The notes under the pieces: generated by a model
What the model was told of the DNA's origin: nothing
The model's input: the letters and a program-made list of their open reading frames with translations, nothing else
Databases searched by the model: none
Assembly (NCBI RefSeq): GCF_042100115.1
Contig: NC_091275.1
Coordinates: 1,302,001 to 1,366,000, forward strand
DNA length: 64,000 nucleotides
Direction of reading: 5' to 3'
DNA from: Alternaria dauci
Taxonomy: Eukaryota > Ascomycota > Dothideomycetes > Pleosporales > Pleosporaceae
Shown: positions 44,276 to 54,511 of the stretch, in pieces
How the letters are laid out: each line of letters starts with the position of its first letter
How positions within the stretch are numbered: the stretch's first letter is position 1
Program-made: the position numbers and the translations under genes

Positions 44276-45412
44276 ATGTCTACACTCACAGTTCACGGCC
44301 TGACCAAAGCCCAAATAGACGAGAAGATCCTCCTCCTAACACACAACCTGATCAACATTCACGACACAACCGGCGAGTTCCTCTTGAAACTCGACGATGG
44401 CCGCGTCATCGACACAAAAGGCTGGGACGGCTGGGAGTGGACACACGGCATTGGTCTCTATGGGCTGTGGCACTACTACACGCTGACGGGCAGCACGGCG
44501 ACCATGGACATTATGAAGGGCTGGTTCGAGAAGCAGCTCAGCAAGGGCACAACCAAGAACATCAACACGATGAGCCCATTCCTCACACTGGCGTATCTGT
44601 ACGAAGAGACGGGAAACAAGACGTTTGTGCCGTGGTTGGACACGTGGGCCGAGTGGGTGATGCATGGGCTGCCCCGCACAAAGTTTGGCGGGTTCCAGCA
44701 CGAGACATACAACTCATTCAACAAGGATGAACTATGGGACGACACGCTTATGATGAGCGCACTGCCTCTTGCAAAGATTGGTCTTACGCTCAACCGGCCA
44801 GAGTACGTAGAGGAGGCAAAGCGGCAATTCATCTTGCACTGCCAGTACCTCTGCGACACATCGACTGGCCTGTTCTTCCATGGCTGGAAGTGGGAGGACA
44901 AGGGTGGATTGGAGGTGGGCCACAACTTTGCGCGAGCACGATGGGCGCGTGGTAACTCGTGGTTGACGATTGCGATTCCGGATTTCATCGAGTTGCTTGA
45001 TCTCAAGGAGACTGACCCGCTCCGTCAGTTCCTCATTGGCATCCTTGAGTCGCAATGCCAAGCACTGCTCAAGCTGCAAGGCGAGAACGGTATGTGGCGC
45101 ACACTTCTCGACATTCCGGTCTCAGAGGGCAGCTACGAAGAGGCGTCGGCCACGGCAGGTTTCGCATATGGCATGCTCAAGGCGTGCCGGAAACGCTACA
45201 TTAGCGGAGACGTATACCTACAGAGCGCAGTCAAGGCGATCAAGGCCGTCATGGGCTGCGTCAGCGCCGAGGGTGAGCTGGAGCAGACGAGTTTTGGAAC
45301 TGGCATGGGACACGATTTGCAGCATTACAAGGACATTGCCATCACCAGTATGCCATATGGCCAGGCCATGGCTATCATGGCGCTGGGAGAGTTTATGAGG
45401 ACTTTTATCTAA
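44276..45412 (+). CDS. GH105 unsaturated glucuronyl/rhamnogalacturonyl hydrolase
   Basis: 378 residues in one exon, with ATG in a CCACC context. The (alpha/alpha)6-barrel enzyme signature is present: WEWTHGIGLYGLWHYY (about 50), NTMSPFLTLAYLYEET, ELWDDTLMMSALPLAK (about 157, with the catalytic Asp of the DD pair), RARWARGNSWLTIAIP (about 225) and ASATAGFAYGMLKA. Family members remove the unsaturated uronic acid left by pectin/rhamnogalacturonan lyases using water addition to the double bond. No signal peptide is visible, so it probably acts inside the cell on imported oligosaccharides. The divergent neighbour is an MFS permease of the anion:cation symporter family; a functional link is possible but unproven. 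Confidence 0.93.
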   Translation: MSTLTVHGLTKAQIDEKILLLTHNLINIHDTTGEFLLKLDDGRVIDTKGWDGWEWTHGIGLYGLWHYYTLTGSTATMDIMKGWFEKQLSKGTTKNINTMSPFLTLAYLYEETGNKTFVPWLDTWAEWVMHGLPRTKFGGFQHETYNSFNKDELWDDTLMMSALPLAKIGLTLNRPEYVEEAKRQFILHCQYLCDTSTGLFFHGWKWEDKGGLEVGHNFARARWARGNSWLTIAIPDFIELLDLKETDPLRQFLIGILESQCQALLKLQGENGMWRTLLDIPVSEGSYEEASATAGFAYGMLKACRKRYISGDVYLQSAVKAIKAVMGCVSAEGELEQTSFGTGMGHDLQHYKDIAITSMPYGQAMAIMALGEFMRTFI

Positions 45413-46113
45413 GAGATGGTTATATGAATACACGTATCACACGATGAATGAATGACTGTACACCAGCACTGCTATGCAAGGGCGCGTGTGTTGTGGTGAC
45501 TGATGTGGTTGCTTCCGATCTGGCTGTGGGAAGCGTCTCTCACTTGGCGCCAACGTATCCTCTCCAGGACCTTGTGATGCCTCTGTTGTAGACGGTCTCT
45601 TTGGGCGTGTCTCGAAGACTTGGACGGATGGTGTTGCTGGAGTTCTAGTCTAGAGAATGAATATGTTCAGAGTTCAAAGTCTCGCGTCGGATCGGAAGGA
45701 ACGGGCGTTGTCTCGCAAGGCAGGTGTATGGCCGGAAAAGACGGAAGCCCTTGGACGAGGGAGTCGGAGGGACTGCGGAGCTGCAGTGGTACGGCGCGCG
45801 CAAAGCAGCTATGGAATGTTAGCAACTGGTGAGGCTGTACAAGGCTGCGCGAAGCTGCGGCTGCTGCTTTGGAGCCCGCGAAACGGGACGCCGCGACGGG
45901 CGTCGTGGGTGTGTTTCTATCCTTGGCACAGACAGACCGTGGCAGCGCGAGAGCAGAGGTTTCTAGAAGCAAACTGGGCGAGCAATTGCGCGTAGCTGGC
46001 GGAGACAGGCAGGCAGATGCACAAGTCGCGATTGTTCTGCCCCTCGCTACTAGGCGTTGCCGGGGAAGGCGCGTTTGGCGGTGAGACGCAATTGGAACGA
46101 CAGCCCCACCCTG
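45413..46113. other. intergenic upstream of Hsp90 promoter
   Basis: About 700 bp including the GH105 3' end. G/A-rich with no supportable frame. Confidence 0.45.
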
Positions 46114-46118
46114 ATTGG
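46114..46118 (-). promoter_or_regulatory. CCAAT box of Hsp90 gene
   Basis: ATTGG (CCAAT on the minus strand) within TGATTGGCT, about 40 bp upstream of the heat-shock element. A second ATTGG is at 46091-46095. These are candidate Hap complex sites. Confidence 0.4.
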
Positions 46119-46158
46119 CTCCGCCGCGGCCTTCTCTGCAGTTCTGCCGCTCTGTCTA

Positions 46159-46171
46159 GAAGATTCTCGAG
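46159..46171 (+). promoter_or_regulatory. heat-shock element of Hsp90 gene
   Basis: GAA-ga-TTC-tc-GAG: three alternating inverted nGAAn-type units with correct 5-bp spacing, the last one imperfect. It lies about 14 bp upstream of a TATA-like CTATATC (46184-46190). This is the expected binding site of trimeric heat-shock factor. Confidence 0.75.
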
Positions 46172-46334
46172 CTCCACCAAAGGCTATATCAGCCCCAAAC
46201 TCGACGCTTCCCACTACTTTTTCTTCATCGAATTGCTTCTCTGCCACTTCACCTCATAGACAGCCACGTCTTGTAATCTGCTCTTTTCCACGCGTTACCC
46301 AAGAGCCCAGCAGTCGAACTACCCCGCCCTAACT

Positions 46335-46428
46335 GTACGTCTTCCCCACACTCACTCTCAGCCTAGTCGGCTGCACTGCACCGGGGCACCCATTGCGAGC
46401 GAGCTCTGACTCTTCCCTCTCCCAATAG
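46335..46428 (+). other. predicted 5' UTR intron of Hsp90 gene
   Basis: A GTACGT donor at 46335 and a pyrimidine-rich CCCAATAG acceptor ending at 46428 bracket 94 bp just upstream of the start codon. Removing it leaves a short C-rich leader. Inferred from splice-site quality and position. Confidence 0.5.
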
Positions 46429-46451
46429 TCTACTCCCACACGACCGCCACC

Positions 46452-48557
46452 ATGTCTGGGGAGACCTTCGAGTTCCAGGCTGAGATCTCTCAGCTGCTCG
46501 GCCTCATCATCAACACCGTCTACTCAAACAAGGAGATCTTCCTGCGAGAACTCATCTCCAACGCCTCCGACGCCCTCGACAAGATCCGATATGAAGCCCT
46601 CTCAGACCCAAGCAAGCTCGACAGCGGCAAGGACCTCCGCATCGACATCATCCCCAACAAGGAGGCCAAGACCCTCACCATCCAAGATAGCGGTATCGGT
46701 ATGACAAAGGCCGACCTCATCAACAACCTGGGTACCATTGCCCGCTCAGGCACAAAGCAGTTCATGGAGGCTCTGTCAGCCGGTGCCGACATCTCCATGA
46801 TTGGCCAGTTCGGTGTTGGTTTCTACTCTGCATACCTCGTCGCCGACCGCGTCACCGTCGTCTCAAAGAACAACGACGATGAGCAGTACGTCTGGGAGTC
46901 CAGCGCTGGCGGTACCTTCAAGATCACCGAGGACACCGAGGGCGAGCAGATCGGCCGCGGTACCAAGATCATCCTCCACCTCAAGGATGAGCAGATGGAC
47001 TACCTCAACGAGTCCAAGATCAAGGAGGTCGTCAAGAAGCACTCCGAGTTCATCTCATACCCCATCTACCTTCACGTCCTGAAGGAGACCGAGAAGGAGG
47101 TCGAGGATGAGGACGCCGCCGAGGAGACCACCGAGGGCGACGAGAAGAAGCCCAAGGTTGAGGAGGTCGACGACGACGAGGAGAAGAAGGAGAAGAAGAC
47201 CAAGAAGGTCAAGGAGTCCAAGATCGAGGAGGAGGAGCTCAACAAGCAGAAGCCCATCTGGACTCGCAACCCTCAAGACATCACCACCGAGGAGTACGCG
47301 TCATTCTACAAGTCCCTCTCCAACGACTGGGAGGACCACCTTGCCGTCAAGCACTTCTCCGTTGAGGGTCAGCTCGAGTTCCGTGCCATCCTCTTCGTTC
47401 CCAAGCGCGCTCCCTTCGACCTGTTCGAGACCAAGAAGACCAAGAACAACATCAAGCTCTACGTCCGCCGTGTCTTCATCACCGACGATGCTACTGATCT
47501 GATCCCCGAGTGGCTCAGCTTCGTCAAGGGTGTCGTCGACTCGGAGGACCTTCCCCTCAACCTGTCTCGTGAGACCCTCCAGCAGAACAAGATCATGAAG
47601 GTCATCCGCAAGAACATTGTCAAGAAGACCCTCGAGCTCTTCAACGAGATCGCCGAGGACCGTGAGCAGTTCGACAAGTTCTACTCTGCCTTTGGCAAGA
47701 ACATCAAGCTTGGTATCCACGAGGACTCGCAGAACCGCGCTTCCCTCGCCAAGCTCCTCCGCTTCAACTCCACCAAGTCCGGCGAGGAGCAGACCTCCCT
47801 TACCGACTACGTCACTCGCATGCCCGAGCACCAGAAGCAGATGTACTACATCACTGGCGAGTCGCTCAAGGCTGTCCAGAAGTCGCCCTTCCTTGACACC
47901 CTCAAGGACAAGGGCTTCGAGGTTCTCTTCCTCGTTGACCCCATTGACGAGTACGCCATGACTCAGCTCAAGGAGTTTGACGGCAAGAAGCTTGTCGACA
48001 TCACCAAGGACTTTGAGCTCGAGGAATCCGAGGAGGAGAAGAAGGAGCGCGAGGCCGAGGAGAAGGAGTTTGAGGGTCTTGCCAAGAGCCTCAAGACTGT
48101 CCTCGGTGACAGGGTCGAGAAGGTTGTCGTTTCACACAAGCTTGTCGGCTCACCTTGCGCTATCCGTACCGGCCAATTCGGTTGGTCAGCCAACATGGAG
48201 CGTATCATGAAGGCCCAGGCTCTCCGTGACACCTCCATGAGCTCGTACATGTCTTCCAAGAAGACGTTCGAGATCTCGCCCAAGTCTGCCATCATCAAGG
48301 AGCTCAAGCGCAAGGTTGAGGCTGATGGTGAGGATGACCGCACCGTCAAGTCCATCACCCTGCTTCTCTTCGAGACCTCGCTGCTTGTCTCTGGTTTCAC
48401 CATTGACGAGCCTGTTCAGTACGCTGAGCGCATCCACAAGCTCGTCTCTCTCGGCCTGAACGTCGACGAGGAGGTCGAGACCGAGCAAGAGAAGACTGAT
48501 GCCTCTGCCGAGGCACCAGCAGCGGCTGGTGAGAGCGCCATGGAGGAGGTCGACTAA
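46452..48557 (+). CDS. HSP90: cytosolic heat shock protein 90
   Basis: 701 residues, uninterrupted by introns in the coding part, with start context GCCACCATG. N-terminal ATPase (GHKL) domain has [32 protein letters not shown] and [15 protein letters not shown]. An acidic/lysine-rich charged linker sits at about 215-260. The middle domain contains [18 protein letters not shown] (the catalytic-loop Arg) and the C-terminal dimerisation domain follows. The protein ends MEEVD, the TPR co-chaperone docking motif that marks the cytosolic form. It folds kinases, hormone-type receptors and calcineurin clients. Codon use is strongly biased to C/G-ending codons, as in highly expressed genes. A heat-shock element, TATA-like box and probable 5' UTR intron lie upstream. 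Confidence 0.99.
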   Translation: MSGETFEFQAEISQLLGLIINTVYSNKEIFLRELISNASDALDKIRYEALSDPSKLDSGKDLRIDIIPNKEAKTLTIQDSGIGMTKADLINNLGTIARSGTKQFMEALSAGADISMIGQFGVGFYSAYLVADRVTVVSKNNDDEQYVWESSAGGTFKITEDTEGEQIGRGTKIILHLKDEQMDYLNESKIKEVVKKHSEFISYPIYLHVLKETEKEVEDEDAAEETTEGDEKKPKVEEVDDDEEKKEKKTKKVKESKIEEEELNKQKPIWTRNPQDITTEEYASFYKSLSNDWEDHLAVKHFSVEGQLEFRAILFVPKRAPFDLFETKKTKNNIKLYVRRVFITDDATDLIPEWLSFVKGVVDSEDLPLNLSRETLQQNKIMKVIRKNIVKKTLELFNEIAEDREQFDKFYSAFGKNIKLGIHEDSQNRASLAKLLRFNSTKSGEEQTSLTDYVTRMPEHQKQMYYITGESLKAVQKSPFLDTLKDKGFEVLFLVDPIDEYAMTQLKEFDGKKLVDITKDFELEESEEEKKEREAEEKEFEGLAKSLKTVLGDRVEKVVVSHKLVGSPCAIRTGQFGWSANMERIMKAQALRDTSMSSYMSSKKTFEISPKSAIIKELKRKVEADGEDDRTVKSITLLLFETSLLVSGFTIDEPVQYAERIHKLVSLGLNVDEEVETEQEKTDASAEAPAAAGESAMEEVD

Positions 48558-49238
48558 GCGCGTCGCCCATCTTGACTGCTTTCGAAAAGTTTGGTCGGCG
48601 CTCTGATATCCCTTTCATGTGTCATGGCTTTCTTTCACTTTCTACACCTCACTTGCATGATGGACGGAGCTTAATCTTCCATGGCGTCTTAGAGTGGTGG
48701 TACTTTATGCATCACGAGTAATGGATATCCCGAAATGTATCTTAGGTAGACTTGCCTCTGGGTAGTTTTCATGAATGATGAAATGTTCAAAACAATGTTT
48801 GACCTCGGTTGTTTGCTTTTGTTTTGCTTCTCTAGTGGCGTCTTGGCTGACATGCGACAGCTGCTATCCATTCTCAGTACCAGGGTTGCTCGAATTCGTT
48901 TCATTGCTAGTACCAAGTTCGCGCACCTTGGTGTGATAGGCGCCAGTTGTTGGGTGTCTTGATCGATCTAACAACGTCAGGGTCCAGGGCCGCCCATGCA
49001 ACGGTGATCGTCCCGTGTCCGAAAAACAGGATCTCCGCAGGCTGGGCCACGTTCGTACCTCCACAGCAGCAAGGATGCGAAGGGTCCATGACGTATGAGG
49101 GAGCGCGTTTATGATGTCTAGAACAACGATTTCCTGGTACAAGAGCTGGGCTACCAAACCCCGTCCACGCCCGCTGCTGTCATTGCGATACTTGATAATC
49201 CAGCCTCGTCTTCCTGAAGCGCACATTGCTATCCCAAC
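48558..49238. other. Hsp90 3' region and promoter of next gene
   Basis: 680 bp without a supportable gene. T-rich directly after the Hsp90 stop, as expected for a 3' untranslated region. Confidence 0.45.
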
Positions 49239-50710
49239 ATGTCAGCCGTAGACCAGCTCAAGCAGCAGAATGCTGCACTCCAATGTAAGCTAGTATTATC
49301 TTGTGAAGGGCATGGGCTAATCTGTCTCAGCGAGTGTTGGAAACATTTCCAAAATGGCCGGATCAACCGCAAAGACCCCAGCCAAAACAGCAACATCGGC
49401 TGCCAAAGCCACTCCAGTGAAGAAGCCCGTCGCGACAGCTACGGACACTGCAGGGTCGGCCGCTGCACCCGTAAAGAAGATGCCGAGGAAGCTGAATTCA
49501 GCAAGCGCATCTGCTTCGACTCCAGCCACGACTTCAGCGCCCGCAAAGAAGCCAGTGACCGCTGCTTCAGCGAGCAAGCCTGCGTCTACTATTACACCTG
49601 TTAAGAAAACACCCGTCACTGCTGGCAAGACACCGATCAGTGAAGCTTCAAAGCCAGCACGACAACGTACACCTCTCGGCACAACCAAGCCACTGCCAGT
49701 GCGTAAGAACCCGGTTACAGGTGCAGCGCAATCTCAGCCTGCAAGCGCTGTCAGTAAGACAACTAGCACCACACCAGTAAAGAAGACCACAACTGCTGCG
49801 TCCTCTACTGCAGCAAAGGCTACCCCCACAAAGGCTACCCCCGTTAAGAGGACGCCGGCCAAAGTGAACCCAGACGGTACGGCCCCTACCAAAACAAACC
49901 CTGATGGTACTTACCCAACCCCTCTCTCCGTGATAAAAGCTCATCCCGCTCCAGGCCAACTTACTCCTCAGTCCACGCTAGCCACGAAGAAGCAACCCGG
50001 CATTGTTGGCAAGGGTGTCAATACCGCCACAGGCACTCTGAACAAGACTGTTGGTACGACGACTGGAGGTCTCAACACCATCACCGACTCTGCAACCACG
50101 GGTGTAAACAGCACAGTCAATGGCGTGACTGGATACGCTGGCAAGGGACTGGACAAGCTGCCCGGTGGTGTAGGAAAGCCAGTCAAGCATGTAACGGACA
50201 ATGTGGGCAAGACGGCTACAGGCGTGGTCGACAATGCGTACTATACCGTTGGCTCAGCCACCAAGGGCGTGCAAGGTACTGTTAGCAAGACCACTGGTGC
50301 CCTTGGAAGGGGCGACGTCAAGGGTACTGTCGCTGGTGCGACGAGTGGAGTTGGTACGCTCACCCTCCTCTATCTCAATCCCCAGGCATGAAGTATATGA
50401 AGCTCTACTGACACCTTGTCTAGGAAACACTGTGACGGGAGTAGGCAAGGGAGTAGGAAACACGCTAGGCGATGGCCTCGCTGGTCTCGGGAGCACAGTC
50501 GGCGGTCCCGTCGGCGGCGTAGTTGGAAACGTAGGCAAAGGTGCTAGCAACGCCGTCGGCGGCATCACCAGCGGAGTTGGTGACGGCGTTAGCAAGCTTG
50601 GAAAGGGCGATGTTATTGGCGGCGTCGGAAGCACGCTTGGTGGTGTTGGAAAGGGCGTTGGCGGTCTTCTTGGAGGCATCACAGGCTATGGAGAGGACAA
50701 GGAGAAATGA
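49239..50710 (+). CDS. low-complexity protein: histone H1-like tail plus glycine repeats
   Basis: Three exons (49239-49284, 49331-50353, 50424-50710), introns of 46 and 70 nt, 451 residues. Exon 1 encodes a short helix, MSAVDQLKQQNAALQ. Residues about 24-200 are Ala/Lys/Thr/Pro-rich with many KTPAK/TPVKK units like the tails of histone H1. Residues about 210-451 are a Gly/Val/Thr/Asn-rich series (GVGKGVGNTLGDGLAGLG-like units, roughly every 7-11 residues), resembling glycine-zipper or amphipathic-repeat sequences. It ends GEDKEK. There is no signal peptide and no globular domain. The splice at 50353/50424 joins two parts of the same glycine-repeat pattern, which supports it. Function unknown; chromatin binding or a membrane/aggregate-forming role are only guesses. 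Confidence 0.75.
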
Positions 50711-53041
50711 AGGTTCAAGGTCCAGAGGTGGTTAGATAGTGTGCAAGAGGGTGAGGAAGAGGACGGGGAGCAGACGAAGACCGAGGAAGACGTCGGGAAA
50801 GACGAGCTACACGACTCTGTGCTGGAAATGGGAGAAGCGGATGTGCATGCCCATGTTGAGGATATGGATTTGGAGCATGCACACGTCGGAGAGGATGTCC
50901 AGGAAACCTGATATAGCGTATGTACACCTATGCAAGTTGTTATTGCCTCGCCAGTAGCTTACCATGGCCGCGTGCACGTACACATCCATGTAAGATGTCG
51001 CTACGATCAACATCCAAGAGTTGGCAGGTTAAGGATAGGTCGCGCTCAGCCATTCCTTCAATGTCTCACAACACACAACACCACCGTGCCTAGCACACAT
51101 ATTCTCACTCTAAGAATAAAACACCACCGGTAAAACGGTTATGCAACACTACGCGGCCCCTTGTCACTTGAGGGATGGCTTACGAGCCTGCCGCTGATCA
51201 TCTGGAGAATTAACGCCGAATCGCTCCTTCTACGGTAATCTGCGTGAGAGCTTACCATGATAACATATCACGCTTGCATGGTCGTGATAAAGCTTACTGG
51301 TGTTTGGGCGTTGTATGCTTGGCTCACTAGAAGCGGGCCGTTATTTTTCTTGAAGCTAGATGCCGGTGTGAGGTGGCTGGTGTTGGTGTTGATGGCGTCA
51401 GCACGTGTCGAGAAACTCCGAGGAGATGATGGTTGTTTCGCTGTTGTTGGGCTAGACTAGTGTCCCATGAAGTTGCATCTTGCGCTTTATGCTTCATGCT
51501 CATATGTTTGATCCATATACGACTTGATCTCTAACTTTCGATAGCATCAATACAGTACTGAAGATGTATTGCTCACATGTAGAGCGGTCCTGCCTGCCGA
51601 ATTCTTCCTTCCGCGTGCACATCATGTCGTTCCATGGATGCATTGTCTAATCTTGCGCGCCCTATGCACCTAGTCTCTTCAACAAGCCACATGGTCATCA
51701 ACCATTGTTTGATCCTTTAACCGTTACTTTCACCTCTTTACAAATACTCCGGCTCGGCAGCCTGCGCCTCCCCTGCGTCGTAACCCCAAGTACCACGCCG
51801 AGGATTGCCGTGCTTCTCGTGTTTTCAAATATGCTCGATTGGCGCAATGGACATTCGGGGTTTGCGCCGGCCGCGGTAGAAATAGGTTCCTGTCGCCCGG
51901 TCCGATGATGTTCCCGTCACGAGCCAGGGAAGCGCCTTGTGAAAAAACGTTTGTTTGTTACAAGGCGACATGAAAAAAGGTTGAAGTATGATCATCTTAC
52001 TAGAACGGATGACTCGCGTCAATTTTGCAGGGTGTACAAGCCTCAAGGCTTAGTATGTTCTGAAACACGTCTGCGAAGCTTGTTTGATGGGTGATGCTGG
52101 ATCGTCGCTTCTGTCAGCTCTCGCACATGCTTTCCGACAAGACATTGTACTCCTTGGCCTCTAGCTTGCACTTCGTATCGTCTCACTCCGGTCCCTTGAA
52201 GGTTTCGTGTCCCAAGCACAAGAGGGCCTATTCCATCGAATAAGGCGTCAGACGGCATCACACCATACGGCACGTACATACCCCATCCCTGGCCCGTTGG
52301 ATTACTATGCTCGTCGACACCAGGCTTTCTTGTTTCAAGCAACCCTTTTCGCGGAGATTCAAGCCACATGTTCGGATGCACTACCGGTAGGTGGCCGAAG
52401 CGTTGACGCTAACTCCCCCATAGACCAATTCAGGGATCAATTCACCCACTTTCACGAGCAACGTGGAGGAAGTGTGGCAGGACTAGGTAGAAGTCCCGGC
52501 ACCATTTCACTCACTGGAACAACAATGCAGGCGCGAAGTCGTACCACAGCCCTTTTCCGAGCTTGTCACGCGTCCAAGACTATTGGCCTGCCCGACGTGG
52601 CCCGCCATCAATGCAGCGAATCTGGGTGAGGCTGTGCCTGGACCAAGATCGCCGCAGGGTATGATATTCACTCTCACCTAGCAATTTGCCGAGACCTAGC
52701 GCAACAGGCGGATACAAGGGTACGCAAACGCTGTTACCCTGTCTCCTGCTCACTTCGCGCTTGGTATAAAGGCTCATAAGAAACTCAGCTGCCCTCAACT
52801 GCACGTGGCTGACGAGACAATTATACCAAGACGCTGACCTCAGGTACCATTGGAGGGTTTCCTGATACCGGGTGCGTCGCTTAACATGGACATACGAGAG
52901 TGAACGCGCTAACGAGGGTCTAGATCTCAGTGACAGACTACATATCACGACCCAAAGCAGACTGTCACTATATCGTGAGATTCCGCCCCGCGTGTGTTGA
53001 ATCCCCTCGTTCTCCACGCCTCAACCCCAGATATCAGAACC
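50711..53041. other. intergenic, no supported gene
   Basis: About 2.3 kb. Frames are short and shadow-like. I see no tRNA, repeat array or transposon remnant. It ends at the pseudogene promoter. Confidence 0.5.
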
Positions 53042-53679
53042 ATGCTCTTCAAGCGCAATCTACTTCTCTCATTCGTGGGTCTTACTAGCGTCATCGCCGC
53101 TCCAACGAATCCTGAAGATCTCGAGTGCCGCTGCCTCGCCTTCTCCACAAGTGCCGCACCTACGCTCTGCTCGTACCAGGAACTACTCGTACTAGACTGG
53201 GACACAGCCTACTCGCTCGCAACCGTCAACGATCTCAAGATACAATTTGCTAGTAAGGAAGCCATGACCAGAGTTCTTGCACTTCCCACGCCTGTGCCTA
53301 CTAGTATCCTCCTGAGCGTTCACGAGGGGCAAGTAGTGCCACTGGATCCGGCGAAAGAGGTGCAGAACGAGAACAGAATTGTCTGCGGACTCGGAGATTA
53401 GGCTGAGCACGTAGGTGATTATGAAGAGAGCATGGATGTAGAGGTACATTATGTCGGAATCGTGCTGGGGCTATTCATGTTGCTCGTCATCATCTACCTC
53501 ATTGGGGACTATCTGTGGACTAGGTGAGCTACTGCAGTCTCTCCTTGAATGAAACACGCACTAACAGTTCTCATAGATATCTCTCTCGCGCAGGAAGCAT
53601 TTAATTGGAAGGAGACGAACAGGCCTTGAGAGCCGAGTTCGAAACGTCGACAAACAACCTGACAATCGACTACCCCTGA
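53042..53679 (+). pseudogene. decayed single-pass membrane protein gene with two in-frame stops
   Basis: ATG 53042 begins a signal peptide (about 19 residues, ending VIAAP) and a small ectodomain with three cysteines up to CGLGD. There a TAG (53399-53401) ends the frame. The same frame stays open for 40 more codons, including a hydrophobic helix (VGIVLGLFMLLVIIYLIG, 53453-53506). It reaches a good intron (53524-53576; GTGAGC donor, ATAG acceptor), crosses it in frame, meets TAA at 53602-53604, then continues with 24 coherent codons (LEGDEQALRAEF...) to TGA at 53677-53679. The simplest reading is a former gene of about 190 codons carrying two nonsense mutations. Both stops could come from CAG/CAA by C-to-T change. 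The shortened 119-codon secreted product might still be made. Confidence 0.6.
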
Positions 53680-54511
53680 TCGAACCCGAAGATTGGACTA
53701 CTTTATCCTACACTGTTCACGTCAAAGACCTTCATTGGAAGGCATCTCACGGTCGCAGTCCCCCAGGCGGGTTTCCCCCTGGGAGCAGCAGAGAATATAG
53801 CAAAGAGCTCGCCCGACCCGACCCGACTCCTACCTACCACTCCCAGCTATGAGTCCGGATAGGGATGTCTGCAGAGGCTCAGCATCCACACGGTCTTCGT
53901 CTAGATTTGCCTTTTACGTTGACAAGAGTCAATAAAGCATAGTACCCTTCTCAAGGCTTCTGTGGGGACTAGGCAGAGCATCCACACCCATGTGTGCTGC
54001 TGCAGAGGTGTGTTATCAGTCTGCCTGTTGTCTGCTTTCCGTCAAGGGCCAAGGGGATTACAATGCTAGACGATAGACGTCAAGGATTGCCATCAAGGGC
54101 AACCAGCGTCAGTGGCCAATGTGTGTGTGAGTGTTTCTCGCAAGAAAATTGGGAATGGATTATCCGTATCTTGAATGATTTGAAACATGTTCAAAGAAAT
54201 CCTTGCTGCTCTACGTGCCCGTTGCTTGAAAGATGTAGCACTTGTCGATAGTTTGAGGAACGTATATTTGGTCAACGCCATCATCTACACACTGTGATCT
54301 TCCATCGCATAAGACTATACTGTTCAGTGTTTCGCCGCATGACTGCCTATTCAATACCAAAATCTATGGTCATGCATGATTATATATTCAGGCGTCAACA
54401 GCCCTATTACACTCCTTATATACATGTCTATACGCACTCATGATTGTCTTAGTATGTCCTCCTCTGTAAGCTTCCCTTCCCCTTTGCTATGCAAACAAAA
54501 ACAAAAACACG
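53680..54511. other. intergenic with poly(A) signal
   Basis: About 830 bp. AATAAA at 53931-53936 lies 250 bp downstream of the decayed gene and could be its polyadenylation signal. Nothing else is supported. Confidence 0.4.

Noticed and set aside
47301..47831. 176-codon minus-strand frame inside Hsp90
   Set aside because: Leu/Val/Asp-rich antisense shadow created by the strongly biased codons of Hsp90; the sense gene fully explains the region.
53399..53401. Programmed stop-codon readthrough at TAG
   Set aside because: The following bases (GCT) do not match known efficient readthrough contexts such as CTA, and a second stop follows at 53602; decay is simpler.
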